Shown: in pieces, positions 16,257-26,000 of the stretch
How positions within the stretch are numbered: position 1 is the first letter of the stretch
Layout of the letters: the number at the start of each line of letters is the position of its first letter
NCBI RefSeq assembly: GCF_014647835.1
Contig: NZ_BMPY01000009.1
Span: 172,361 to 236,360 of the forward strand
Source: Microbispora rosea subsp. aerata
GTDB lineage: Bacteria; Actinomycetota; Actinomycetes; Streptosporangiales; Streptosporangiaceae
Reading direction: 5' to 3'
Length of the DNA stretch: 64,000 nucleotides
Notes under the pieces: generated by a model
The model's input: the letters and a program-made list of their open reading frames with translations, nothing else
Databases searched by the model: none
Told to the model about the DNA's origin: nothing
Made by a program: the position numbers and the translations under genes

Positions 16257-17597
16257 TTACAGGGTCACCGGCAGCGCGGTCAGCCGCCAGGTGCCGGGGT
16301 CGGGGGCGCGCAGCTCGCCGGCCGGGGCGGCCAGGGCCAGGCCGGGGAAGCGGCGCAGCAGGGCGGCGATCGCGGCCTGGGTCTGCACGCGGGCCAGGGA
16401 GGCGCCGAGGCAGAAGTGCGGGCCGTGGGCGAACCCCAGGTGGCCGGCGCCGGGCGCGCGGGTCACGTCCAGCCGGTCGGGGTCGGCGAACACCCGGGGG
16501 TCGCGGTTGGCCGCGGCGATCAGGGCGGTGACCTTCGCCCCCTCCGGCACGGTCGTGCCGTACAGGTCGACGTCCCGGCGGGCGTGGCGGGGGATCGCCA
16601 GCAGGGTCGGGCCGCACCAGCGGATGAGCTCCTCGACGGCCGTGGGCATCAGCGCGGGGTCGTCGCGCACGGCGGCGAGCTGGCCGGGGTGGGACAGCAG
16701 GGCGGCCACGGCGTTGGCGATCAGGTTGGCCGGGGTCTGCCCGGCGAGGACCAGGTGCCAAACCATGGTGACGATCTCGGTGTCGGTCAGCCGGTCCCCG
16801 TCCTCGGCCTGGGCGCGGACGAGGTCGGCCAGCACGCCCCCGTACGCGCCGGGGTCGGTGCGGGCGGCGGCGACGGCGGCCTTGGCGCCCGCGATGATGC
16901 CGGGGATGGCCCGGGCGAAGTCGCCGCCCGCCCCGGCGGCGATGATCGCACCCCACTCGCGCCAGTGCGGGCGGTCGTGCTCGGGGATGCCGACCAGCGC
17001 GCAGATGACGTCCATCGGCAGCGGCCGGGCGAAGTGGCGCAGCAGGTCGACCCGCCCGCCGTCGGCGTGCGCGGGCAGGTCGTCGAGCAGGGCGCCGACG
17101 ACGGCCTCGATCCGGGGGCGGAACTCGGCCGCGCGCCGGGGGGTGAAGGCGGGGGCGGCGAGCTTGCGCAGCCGCGCGTGCTCGGGGCCGCTCATCTCGC
17201 TCATGGTCCGCATGTACGGCAGGCAGTCGTCGGGGACCGGCGGGCGCATGAAGCTGTCGGCGGTGAGCGCGAAGCGGGCGTCGCCGAGCATCGCCCGCGC
17301 GCCGTCGTGCCTGGTCAGCGCCCATACGGGGCCGAGGCCGGGGATCAGCAGCCGGGCGAGCGGCCCGGCCTCCCGCGCTCGTCCGTACGCCGTGAAGGGG
17401 TCGCGCAGGACCTCGGGGTCGGTGAGGTCCACCTCGGGCTGGGTGGTCCGGTAGTAGCGGTAGCCGCTGGCGGGGTCGATCCAGGCGGGTTCGAGCAGCC
17501 CCAGTGAGGCGTAGTGGCGCAGTTGCTTGACGCTGAGCCGGGTGAGGCGGGCGAACTGCCCGATCGACAGGAGGTCGTCGTTCACGTGCCCCAGCAT
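16257..17597 (-). CDS. MerR-type DNA-binding domain fused to cytochrome P450
   Basis: A 446-residue fusion. Residues 8-53 form a MerR winged helix-turn-helix (SIGQFARLTRLSVKQLRHYA, then the wing DPASGYRYY); the usual MerR dimerisation coil is absent. From about residue 55 a bacterial P450 begins (TDPEVLRDPFTAYGRAREAG). P450 landmarks are H140-x3-R144, ExxR at 323-326, and the haem loop FAHGPHFCLG with Cys396. The I-helix reads LAGQTPAN, one residue shorter than AGxE/DTT and lacking the acid residue, so oxygen activation may be unusual. It could be a haem- or ligand-sensing repressor or a P450 tethered to DNA. Shine-Dalgarno GGGGGAGAGG supports ATG 17597; ATG 17624 is possible. Confidence 0.88.
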   Translation of the reverse strand: MLGHVNDDLLSIGQFARLTRLSVKQLRHYASLGLLEPAWIDPASGYRYYRTTQPEVDLTDPEVLRDPFTAYGRAREAGPLARLLIPGLGPVWALTRHDGARAMLGDARFALTADSFMRPPVPDDCLPYMRTMSEMSGPEHARLRKLAAPAFTPRRAAEFRPRIEAVVGALLDDLPAHADGGRVDLLRHFARPLPMDVICALVGIPEHDRPHWREWGAIIAAGAGGDFARAIPGIIAGAKAAVAAARTDPGAYGGVLADLVRAQAEDGDRLTDTEIVTMVWHLVLAGQTPANLIANAVAALLSHPGQLAAVRDDPALMPTAVEELIRWCGPTLLAIPRHARRDVDLYGTTVPEGAKVTALIAAANRDPRVFADPDRLDVTRAPGAGHLGFAHGPHFCLGASLARVQTQAAIAALLRRFPGLALAAPAGELRAPDPGTWRLTALPVTL

Positions 17598-17694
17598 GGC
17601 CTCTCCCCCGGTGGGAGAGTCCACCGCCGGGGCGCGGGGATCCCCCGGCGGCGGGGTTCACATTTCACCACGCGTATCGCCGCTGGTCGGGCCG

Positions 17695-17805
17695 CTAATC
17701 CACCGAAATTTCCAGACCCACGTAGGGGCTGGGCAGCCAAGGCCCGACGGGGGACTCCCCCGCGGCGGGCGAGCGTACGGAGGCGATCCGGATCAGGTGG
17801 GCGCG
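17695..17805 (-). pseudogene. Fragment of a second ECF41 sigma factor
   Basis: The minus-strand frame contains RAHLIRIASVRSPAAGESPV and then GPWLPSPYVGLE. This parallels the intact ECF41 factor at 369-1295 (RAYLIRI...RRESYVGPWLPEP) with an internal deletion of about ten residues and a stop soon after. Nothing of region 4 or the SnoaL tail remains. About 100 bases on each side are non-coding. Confidence 0.55.
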
Positions 17806-17971
17806 TCCCGGCGACCGGGGGGCGGGATCACCGGCGCCGGTGGGCGCTGGGACAATCTCGTCGTGTGACGACCGCCGTGCCGCGGTTGGGGCTCCCACAA
17901 TCGGCGGGGATTCCGGCGGCTTCACAGTCAGGAAACGCTGCGGAAACACGACCGAGTCACGATGAGGACTC

Positions 17972-18709
17972 ATGATCAGGGCCATTCTGTTCGACCTCGA
18001 CGAGACCCTTTTCGATCATCGCCGGGCGGTCGCGCACGCCGCGACCCGCTGGACCGAGTCGGTCTGCCCCGGCCACGAGCTGCTGCCGGAGACGCCGGCG
18101 CTGTGGCTCGACCTGGAAGACAAGCACCTGCCCGCGTGGCACACCGGGCAGTGCTCGTTCGCCGAGCAGCGGCGCAGGCGGCTGCGGGAGTTCTGCCGCA
18201 GGCTCGGGCTGCCCGAACCCGCCGACCCGGACGCCGCGTTCGCCGACTTCCTGACCCACTACGAGTCGGCCTGGGCCGCCTTCCCCGACGTGCCTGAGAC
18301 GCTGGAGGCGCTGGCGGCCCGCGCCGACGCCCCCATGCTGGGCGTGCTCACCAACGGCGCACCGGCCCAGCAGGAGGCCAAGCTGCGCCGCATCGGGCTG
18401 ATGCTCCACATGGAGGTGGTCTTGACGCCCGAGACGCTCGGCGCGTTCAAGCCCGACCCGGAGTGCTACCGCGCGGCGGCGGCGAAGCTGGGCCTGCGCC
18501 CGGAGGAGATGCTCATGGTCGGCGACAACCTCCAGCTCGACGCCGCCGCCCCCGCCCGGGAGGGAATGCACGGCGTGTGGCTCGACCGCTACCGGGCCGA
18601 GCCCGTCGCCCCCTCCCCCGCCGTCACGAGGATCACCACCCTGCGCGACCTCCCCCGCGTGCTGACCACGCTGAACGGCCGCCTGGTCGGCCCGTCACGC
18701 GCCGCCTGA
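17972..18709 (+). CDS. HAD family hydrolase
   Basis: A 245-residue haloacid-dehalogenase-fold phosphatase. Motif I is FDLDETLFD (nucleophile Asp8, Asp10), motif II LTNG, the motif III lysine lies in FKPDPE, and motif IV is VGDN. An alpha-helical C1-type cap occupies about residues 18-95. It is probably a phosphatase for a small phosphorylated metabolite. Shine-Dalgarno GATGAGG precedes ATG 17972. It is convergent with a GNAT gene 12 bases away. Confidence 0.9.
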   Translation: MIRAILFDLDETLFDHRRAVAHAATRWTESVCPGHELLPETPALWLDLEDKHLPAWHTGQCSFAEQRRRRLREFCRRLGLPEPADPDAAFADFLTHYESAWAAFPDVPETLEALAARADAPMLGVLTNGAPAQQEAKLRRIGLMLHMEVVLTPETLGAFKPDPECYRAAAAKLGLRPEEMLMVGDNLQLDAAAPAREGMHGVWLDRYRAEPVAPSPAVTRITTLRDLPRVLTTLNGRLVGPSRAA

Positions 18710-18721
18710 CCGGCACAAGAC

Positions 18722-19474
18722 TCAGCCTGGCAGCCAGGCGGCGGCCACACGGCGGCGGGCGAAGCCCAGCCGCTCGTACACCGCGAGCGCCGCCAGGTTC
18801 CAGTCGTCCACCATCAGCGCCGCGCGCCCGTGCTCGGCGAGCAGCGCGGACGCCACGAACCGGCACACCCGCTCCCCCAGCCCGCGCCCCCGCGCCCGTA
18901 CGGCCGTCGCGACCCCGGCGAGCAGGCCCACCGTCGGCGCCGACCACGCGTCGGCCGCGACCGCCAGCAGGGCGCCCGAGCCGTCGCGGACCCCGGCCCA
19001 GCGGCGTACGTACGGCAGGCCCGGCACGGCGTAGGAGCCGGGGTTGGCCTCGGCGAGCAGCCCGGTGATCTCCGGTGCGGCGTCATCCGCGAGCCAGGAG
19101 ACCACCATCCCGTCCTGATCCGCCGCCTCGTGACGGGGCGGGGCGAGCTTCTCGGCGGCCATCCAGGAGAAGTGACCCGCGACCGCCAGCTCGGGCGCGG
19201 CCGCCACGACCTGTTCGATCAGCGCGGCGTCGCCGAGCGGCCGGTATGACGGGCCGGCCTCGGCCAGGGCGTGCCGCACCAGCGGGACCACGTGGGCGGC
19301 GCCGCCCCGCACCACCAGGCGATCGCGCCGGGACGCCCGCGGGCTGGCCACCGCCACCGCGTCTGCGTACGCCCAGGCGCGTACGCCGGGCCGCATGCCC
19401 TGAGCGGCCCACACCACGAGGTCGTCGTCGCCGGAGGCCGCGACGACCTCGGCCTCGCTCACCAGCTCACGCAC
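18722..19474 (-). CDS. GNAT family N-acetyltransferase
   Basis: A 250-residue protein whose C-terminal half (about 120-250) is a GNAT fold. The acetyl-CoA loop RARGRGLGERV matches R/QxxGxG/A, followed by DDWNLAALAVYERLGFARR. The N-terminal half resembles the degenerate GNAT-like region of two-domain acetyltransferases. The acceptor is unknown. GTG 19474 starts seven bases after the purB stop, so the two are likely co-transcribed. Confidence 0.85.
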   Translation of the reverse strand: MRELVSEAEVVAASGDDDLVVWAAQGMRPGVRAWAYADAVAVASPRASRRDRLVVRGGAAHVVPLVRHALAEAGPSYRPLGDAALIEQVVAAAPELAVAGHFSWMAAEKLAPPRHEAADQDGMVVSWLADDAAPEITGLLAEANPGSYAVPGLPYVRRWAGVRDGSGALLAVAADAWSAPTVGLLAGVATAVRARGRGLGERVCRFVASALLAEHGRAALMVDDWNLAALAVYERLGFARRRVAAAWLPG

Positions 19475-19481
19475 ACGTGGC

Positions 19482-20909
19482 CTACAGGATGGCGCCCGGG
19501 ACGTAGGCGGCGGCGTCGGGGTGGCGCGCGGTGATCTCGCCCACCCGCGCGGTCACGGCAGCCACCTGGCCGGCGGCTGCGCCGGCGAAGGAGGCCCGGT
19601 CGGCGAGCAGCGCGTCGAGCTCGGCCCGGCCGAGCGGGAACCGTTCGTCGGCGGCCAGGCGGTCGAGCAGCTCGTTGCCGACGCCGCGCGAGCGCATGGC
19701 CAGCGCCGAGGCGACCGCGTGCTCCTTGATGACCTCGTGGGCGGTCTCGCGGCCGACCCCGGCTCGCACGGCCGCCATGAGCATTTTGGTGGTGGCGAGG
19801 AACGGCAGGTAGCGGCTCAGCTCGGCCTCGATGACCGCGGGGAACGCGCCGAACTCGTCCAGCACGGTCAGCATCGTCTCCACCAGGCCGTCGAAGGCGA
19901 AGAACGCATCCGGCAGCGCGACCCGGCGCACGACCGAGCAGGACACGTCGCCCTCGTTCCACTGGTCGCCGGCCAGCTCCCCGGCCATGGAGGCGTACCC
20001 GCGCAGGATCACGGTCAGGCCGTTGACGCGCTCGCAGGAGCGGGTGTTCATCTTGTGCGGCATCGCCGACGAGCCGACCTGGCCCTCCTTGAAGCCCTCG
20101 GTGACCAGCTCGTGCCCGGCCATCAGGCGGATGGTCTTGGCCAGGGAGGAGGGGGCGGCGGCGAGTTGCACCAGCGTGGTCAGCACGTCGTAGTCGAGCG
20201 AGCGCGGGTAGACCTGGCCGACGCTGGTGAACCGGCGGGTGAACCCCAGGTGTGCGGCGACGCGGTCTTCCAGCTCGGCCAGCCGGTCGGCGCCGCCGAG
20301 CAGGTCGAGCATGTCCTGCGCGGTTCCCACCGGGCCCTTGATGCCGCGCAGCGGGTAGCGCTCCAGCAGGTCCTCCAGCCGCTCGTAGGCCACCAGCAGC
20401 TCGTCGGCGGCGGTCGCGAAGCGTTTGCCGAGCGTGGTGGCCTGCGCGGCGACGTTGTGCGAGCGGCCCGCCATGACGGTGGTGGAGTGCTCGGCGGCCA
20501 GGCGGCCCAGGCGGGCCAGCAGCGCCACGACCCGGTCGCGCACCAGCAGCAGGCTGTCGCGGATCTGCAGCTGCTCGACGTTCTCGGTCAGGTCGCGGGA
20601 GGTCATGCCCTTGTGGACGTGCTCGTGGCCGGCCAGCGCGTTGAACTCCTCGATGCGGGCCTTCACGTCGTGCCGGGTGACCTTCTCCCGCTCGGCGATG
20701 GAGGCCAGGTCGACCTGCTCGGTCACCTTCTCGTAGTCGGCGATCGCCTGCTCGGGCACCTCGATCCCGAGGTCGGCCTGGGCCTTCAGCACGGCGAGCC
20801 AGAGCCTTCGCTCCAGCACCACCTTGTGCTCGGGGGACCACAGACGGGCCAGCTCCGGCGAGGCGTACCGGGCGGCCAGGACATTCGGGATACGCGGCTT
20901 GGCATTCAC
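19482..20909 (-). CDS. purB: Adenylosuccinate lyase
   Basis: This 475-residue fumarase/aspartase-superfamily enzyme catalyses two steps of purine synthesis: SAICAR to AICAR, and adenylosuccinate to AMP. The signature GSSAMPHKMN is present, as are TSRDLTENVEQ near residue 105 and the histidine-bearing AGRSHNVAAQATTLGKR. It starts at GTG 20909 (VNAKPRIPNVLAARYASPEL), which fits the family N-terminus; the long frame upstream overlaps the MFS gene. It is a cytosolic homotetramer by family. A GNAT gene follows directly. Confidence 0.95.
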   Translation of the reverse strand: MNAKPRIPNVLAARYASPELARLWSPEHKVVLERRLWLAVLKAQADLGIEVPEQAIADYEKVTEQVDLASIAEREKVTRHDVKARIEEFNALAGHEHVHKGMTSRDLTENVEQLQIRDSLLLVRDRVVALLARLGRLAAEHSTTVMAGRSHNVAAQATTLGKRFATAADELLVAYERLEDLLERYPLRGIKGPVGTAQDMLDLLGGADRLAELEDRVAAHLGFTRRFTSVGQVYPRSLDYDVLTTLVQLAAAPSSLAKTIRLMAGHELVTEGFKEGQVGSSAMPHKMNTRSCERVNGLTVILRGYASMAGELAGDQWNEGDVSCSVVRRVALPDAFFAFDGLVETMLTVLDEFGAFPAVIEAELSRYLPFLATTKMLMAAVRAGVGRETAHEVIKEHAVASALAMRSRGVGNELLDRLAADERFPLGRAELDALLADRASFAGAAAGQVAAVTARVGEITARHPDAAAYVPGAIL

Positions 20910-21034
20910 GTTGGCCCAGTCTATTGAGCCCGATCGCGCCGGCCGTCCGCAGGTGCCGGGCACGCTCGCCGGGCCGTCACCGCGCCGGGGCGGGCCCGTC
21001 GCGCGGGAGCGGCGCGTACGGTCGCCTGGGCTTA

Positions 21035-22339
21035 CTATGCGGCGGGCTCGGCCGCCGGGGACTCCTGTACGCCGCGGCCGCGCCGGCGGTCCATCTCCCG
21101 CCACTGCGGCAGCAGCGCGGCCAGGCTGGTGGTCAGGAAGTACGCCACGCCGGCCGCCAGCAGCACCGGGACCAGCCCGGACAGCGCCACCGCCGCCCCG
21201 GCGATCAGCCCGCCCAGGGGGATGCCCGCCCAGGCCATCGAGTCGCCCAGCGCGTTGACCCGGCCGCGCAGGCCATGCGGCACCCGCTCGAACGCGATCG
21301 CCCCCAGGATCGGGTTGAGGAAACCCCCGCCGGCCCCGCTCACCACGAACACGGCCAGCACCGCCCACATCGGCGCGTCGGCCGCCAGCACCAGGAACCG
21401 CGGCGCCCCGGCCAGCAGGAACCCGGCGAAGAACACGACCCGGCGCGGCATCCGGTGCGCGACGGCCGCGGCGACCAGGCTTCCCGCGACCGCCGTGGCG
21501 CTCCACACCCCGTTGCTCAGCCCGATCGCGGCCGGGCCGTTGCCGGACCGCTCGGCCCACACCGGCAGCAGCACGGTGCCGAACGCCGCGTCCAGCAGGT
21601 TGGTGATCCCGACCATGACGATGATGGTGAGCAGCAGCGGCTCGCCGCGCAGGAACGCGAAGCCCTCGCCGAACCGCCGCCAGTAGCCGGAACCCGAGGC
21701 GGCCGGGGCGTCGCCCGCCGGGTGGCCCATGCCGCGCGGCAGGGCGAACGCGATGATCAGCGATCCGAGGGCGAAGCACACGGCGTTGACGACCAGGCCG
21801 GTCAGCGGTCCCAGCAGCGCCACCATGAAGCCGCCGGCCGCCGGGCCGAGGGTCGAGGCCAGCCGCTCGGTCACGCCGGACAGGCCGGTGGCGCGCTCCA
21901 GCGGCACCCGGGCGCGCTCGGCGGCCTCCGGGACCATGATCTCCTTCGCCAGGTCGCCGGGGCCGCGTACGGCGCCGATCAGCGCGACCAGGACCAGCAG
22001 CACGGGGAAGGACAGCAGGCCGAGGGCGTGCAGGAGGGGGATCGCGGCGGCGGCGCCGGCGCTGGCCGCGTCGGTGCTCCAGGAGACGACCCGGGGGCCG
22101 GTCCGGTCCACCAGCGGCCCGGTCAGCGCCTTGACCACCACGTACGGGGTCATCTCGCAGAAGGCCACCAGCCCGGTCTGCGTCGCGCTGCCGGTCGTGA
22201 CCAGCACGAACCACGGCAGCGCGACGGCCGACACGCGGGTGCCGGTGAGCGCCACCGCCATGGCGGCCAGCAGTCCGGCCAGCGGACGCGCCCTGCGCGC
22301 CCGGGACGGGCGGCCCGCGGCCTGGGTGTCGCGGGTCAT
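21035..22339 (-). CDS. MFS transporter (drug-efflux type)
   Basis: A 434-residue MFS protein with about 12 helices, of the MdtG/TetV-like exporter group common beside ArsR regulators (start ...LAGLLAAMAVALTGTRVSAV, later FGTVLLPVWAERSGNGPAAI). The C-terminus is a short basic tail. ATG 22339 overlaps the TGA of the upstream ArsR gene (ATGA), so regulator and pump are one operon. The substrate is unknown. Confidence 0.88.
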   Translation of the reverse strand: MTRDTQAAGRPSRARRARPLAGLLAAMAVALTGTRVSAVALPWFVLVTTGSATQTGLVAFCEMTPYVVVKALTGPLVDRTGPRVVSWSTDAASAGAAAAIPLLHALGLLSFPVLLVLVALIGAVRGPGDLAKEIMVPEAAERARVPLERATGLSGVTERLASTLGPAAGGFMVALLGPLTGLVVNAVCFALGSLIIAFALPRGMGHPAGDAPAASGSGYWRRFGEGFAFLRGEPLLLTIIVMVGITNLLDAAFGTVLLPVWAERSGNGPAAIGLSNGVWSATAVAGSLVAAAVAHRMPRRVVFFAGFLLAGAPRFLVLAADAPMWAVLAVFVVSGAGGGFLNPILGAIAFERVPHGLRGRVNALGDSMAWAGIPLGGLIAGAAVALSGLVPVLLAAGVAYFLTTSLAALLPQWREMDRRRGRGVQESPAAEPAA

Positions 22340-22965
22340 CGGGCGTCGCCTTCCGGTGCGGCGGGCGCGTCCAGCTCGGGGAGGATCTGCACGATGACCG
22401 TCACCCGTTCGGCGTCCGCCGGGGCGTCGGCCGTGTCCGGGCTGTCGCGGCGGTAGCGGCCGATGACCGCCCACAGCTCCTCCCGGAGGGCGGCGGCCTC
22501 CTGCGGGGTCAGCCGCAGCGGCATGTCGCTCATGTCGGAGGCGGCGCGCCAGGCGCGCGGCATCGTCTGCAGCTCGTTGATCGCCCGCTGGGTGCGCATG
22601 GCGTAGATGGCGGCGACCGACTGCAGGTAGGCCATCGTCGCCTCGGGCTCCCGTTCGGCCAGGTCGAGATACTCGAACTGGGTGGCCCGGTGGACGGCGC
22701 GCCACCAGCGTTCCCGCGCGTTGCCGCGCGTGGTGTCCTCCTGGACGAAGCCCGCGGCGGCGAGCCTGCGCAGGTGGTAGCTGGCCGCGCCGGAGTTGAT
22801 GTTCAGCAGCTCGGCGAGCCGGGTGGCGGTCGAGGGGCCGTGCTTGCGCAGCAGGCCGATCACCTGCACGCGCACGGGATGGGCGAGGGCGCGCAGCCCC
22901 TTGGCGTCGAGGACGACCGCGTCCTCCGCGAGCGGGCTTTCGGGGGTGTCGCCGTGATCGGTCAT
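22336..22965 (-). CDS. ArsR family transcriptional regulator
   Basis: A 209-residue winged-helix repressor. The HTH spans about 20-80 (KGLRALAHPVRVQVIGLLRK, TRLAELLNINSGAASYHLRR). No cysteine metal site is visible; the 110-residue C-terminal region with MRTQRAINELQTMP is the type seen in drug-efflux ArsR regulators. ATG 22965 has a purine-rich GGTGGGGG upstream and is preferred to ATGs at 22977 and 23004, which fall within or next to the large inverted repeat. It is translationally coupled to the MFS gene and probably autoregulated through that repeat. Confidence 0.87.
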   Translation of the reverse strand: MTDHGDTPESPLAEDAVVLDAKGLRALAHPVRVQVIGLLRKHGPSTATRLAELLNINSGAASYHLRRLAAAGFVQEDTTRGNARERWWRAVHRATQFEYLDLAEREPEATMAYLQSVAAIYAMRTQRAINELQTMPRAWRAASDMSDMPLRLTPQEAAALREELWAVIGRYRRDSPDTADAPADAERVTVIVQILPELDAPAAPEGDAR

Positions 22966-22978
22966 GGCCCCCACCATA

Positions 22979-23030
22979 AACCGCAAACAGTTCTTCGCAA
23001 ACACGTCTTTGCGAAGAACTGTTTGCGGTT
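22979..23030. promoter_or_regulatory. 52-bp perfect inverted repeat before arsR-MFS
   Basis: Arms 22979-23001 and 23008-23030 are perfectly complementary over 23 bp, with a 6-base centre (CACGTC). The sequence is AT-richer than its surroundings and lies 14-65 bases upstream of the ArsR start and 35 bases after the RND stop. It is most likely a double operator for ArsR and may also terminate RND transcription, though no T-run follows. Confidence 0.75.
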
Positions 23031-23044
23031 AGCGTGGTGCGGCG

Positions 23045-23070
23045 GCCCGGCTCACTTGCCCGGCTCACTT
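23045..23070. repeat. 13-bp tandem duplication across the RND stop codon
   Basis: GCCCGGCTCACTT occurs twice head to tail (23045-23057, 23058-23070). The RND TGA (23067-23065) is in the second copy and a duplicate TGA lies in the first, so the protein end is unaffected. This is the second short tandem duplication at a gene boundary in the window. Confidence 0.85.
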
Positions 23071-26000
23071 GGCCGGTTCGAGGGCCTCCTTGCCGTACAC
23101 GGTCAGGTCGTCCTCCCCCGGCGCGGTCGGCTTCGGCGTACGGCGCATGCGCTCCTTCAGCCGCTCCACCATCGTGTACAGCGTCGGCACCAGCACCAGC
23201 GTGAGCAGCGTCGAGGAGATCAGGCCGCCGATCACGACGAGGGCCAGCGGCTGCGAGATGAACCCGCCCGAACCGGTCACGCCCAGCGCCATCGGGGTGA
23301 GCGCGCAGATCGTCGCGATCGCGGTCATCAGGATGGGGCGAAGCCGTCTGCGGCCGCCCTCCAGCACCGCCTCGACCACGCCCATCCCCTGCTCGCGGTA
23401 CTGGTTGATCAGGTCGATCAGCACGATCGCGTTGGTGACGACGATGCCGATCAGCATCAGCATGCCGATCAGAGCGGGCACGCCGAGCGCCGTGTCGGTG
23501 ATCAGCAGCAGCCCGATCGCGCCGGTCGCCGCGAACGGGATCGACACCAGCAGGATCAGCGGCTGCACCAGGCTGCGGAACGTCGCCACCATGATCATGA
23601 AGACGATCGCCACCGCGAGCAGCATGGCCAGCCCCAGGTCGGCGAACGCCTCCTGCTGCTCGGAGCTCGCGCCGCCGATCTCGTAGGTCACCCCCGCCGG
23701 CAGCGTCAGCGTCTCCAGCCGCTCGGTGACCTTCGCGGTGATCGCCCCCAGGTCGGACGCGTCGGCCGTGCCCGACACCGTCGCGGTGCGCTCGCCGTCC
23801 TGGCGGGTGATCTGAGTCGGCCCGTCGGCCTTCACCACCTCGGCCACGTCGCCGAGCTTCACCAGACCGGTCGCCGTGGGGATCGGCAGCTTCCGGATCT
23901 CCGCGATGTCCTCGGGCGCGTCACCACCCGCGCGGAGAACCACGTCGCTGGAACGGCCGTCCACGTCGATCGAGCCGACCGGCGCGCCGCGGAACGCCTG
24001 CGCGACCATCTGCCCGATCCCGGCCTCGGTCAGGCCCCGGGTCGCGGCCTTCTCCCGGTCCACGTGCACCTCGACCCGCGGGATGCTGTCTTCCAGGTTG
24101 GAGGTGACGTCCCGCAGGCCGTCGATCCCGGAGATCGCCTCGCGCACCGCCGCGGCCGCCGTCTTCAGCGCGGCCTGGTCCGGCCCCTGCACGATGACCT
24201 GCACCTGGTCGGTGTTGAACCCGCCGCCGTTGCCGCCGCCGACCGTGATCTCGCCGACGCCCGACAGGCCCCTCAGCTTCTCCCGCAGCCGATCCTCCAG
24301 GGCGGTGGTGTCCACGCCCTCCTTCAGCGTCACCGAGAACGACGCGCGGTCCGAGCCGCCGCCGACCCCGCCGAGGAAGCGGTTCCCGCCGCCGACCGTC
24401 ACCTGGTAGGACTCCACGCCCCCGTCGGCCTCCAGCACCGCCTCGACCTTCTTGGCCGCCGCGTCGGTGGTCGCCAGGTCGGTCCCGGCCGGCATACGCT
24501 GGCTGATCTGCGTGGTGTCGTTGCCCGAGTTGTCGAGGAAGTTCGTCTTCAGGTTGGGCGCCAGCGCCATCGTGGCGGCGAACACCACCACCCCGATCAG
24601 CACCGTGACCAGGCGCCGCCGCGTCGCGAAACGCAGCACCGGCAGGTAGATCCGCTGCAGCGGGCTGCGCAGCTCCCTGCGCTCGGCGTCCTCCCGTACG
24701 GCCTGCGCCTCCTGCGGCGTGAGCGCCGGCGCCTCGAGGAACCAGTACGCCAGCACCGGGATGACGGTCAGCGCGACCAGCAGCGACGCCATCAGCGCCA
24801 CGGTCACCGTGATCGCGAACGGGCTGAACAGCTGCCCCACCATCCCGCCGACGAAGGCGATCGGCAGGAACACCGCGACCGTGGTGAGCGTCGAGGCGGT
24901 CACCGCGCCCGACACCTCGCGTACGGCCGTCAAGATCGCCTGCCGCTTCTCCTCGCCGTACGCGAGATGGCGCTTGATGTTCTCCAGCACCACGATCGAG
25001 TCGTCGACCACCCGGCCCACGGCGATGGTCAGCGCGCCCAGCGTCAGCAGGTTCAGCGAGTAGTCGCCGATCCACAGCGCGATCAGCGCGATCACCACCG
25101 ACAGCGGGATCGACACGGCCGTGACGATGGTCGAACGGACCGACAGCAGGAACACCAGGATCACGAGCACCGCGAACGCCAGGCCCAGCAGGCCCTCGGT
25201 GGTGAGGTCCTCGATGGAGCGCTCGACGTACGGCGCCTGGTCGAACACCACGGTCAGCTCGGCGGTGTCGCCGAGGGCGCGGGTCAGGTCCGGCAGGGCC
25301 TCGTTCACCTCGTGGGAGATCTGCACCGCGTTGCCGTCGGGCACCATCGTGATCGACACGCCCAGGCTCGGGGTGCCGTTGGTGCGGGTCAGCGTGGTCG
25401 CGGCGGCGTCCTGGACCTTGATGTCGGCCACGTCGCCGAGCTTGACCGGCTTCGGCCTGGCCGCCGCGGCCCGCGCCTGGGCCGCCAGGGCCGCCTGGCT
25501 CCTACCCGGTCCCCCGCCCTGCCCGGCGGCGCCGGGGCGCTGCCCGGCCGCGGCACCCTGACCGCCCGCGCCCGCCGTGGCGCCCTGGCCCGCCGCGGGC
25601 GCGGCCGGCGTCAGGTAGAGGTTCTCGAGGTCCTTCACCGTACGCACCGGGTCGCCGATCTGCACGGTCAGCGACTTGCCCTCCTCGGTCAGCGTGCCGG
25701 CCGGGATGGACACCCCGTTGGCCCGCAGGACCTCGGGGATGGCCGCCGCCGACAGCCCCAGCAGGGCGAGCCTGCCCTGGTCGGGGGTGATGACGACCTG
25801 CTGCTCGCTGGCGCCGCTGACGGTGACGTCGCGGACGCCCTCGATCGACTGCAGCTCCGGCACCATGATCTTCTCGATCTTGTCGAGCATGGCGTGCTGG
25901 TCGCCGCCGTCGCCCACCGCGATCGCCATCACCGGGATGTCGTCGGTGCTCCCGGCGATCACCTGCGGATCGACGTCGGCCGGGAGCTGGGACTTGATGC

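Noticed and set aside
17760-17870. A complete small gene in the frame containing the ECF41 motifs
   Set aside because: The frame before RAHLIRI has no sigma region 2 and the frame after GPWLPSP stops quickly; a fragment is the better explanation.
23921-25075. Long open frames in other minus-strand phases within the RND gene
   Set aside because: Gly/Arg-rich products with no motif; phase shadows of the real frame.
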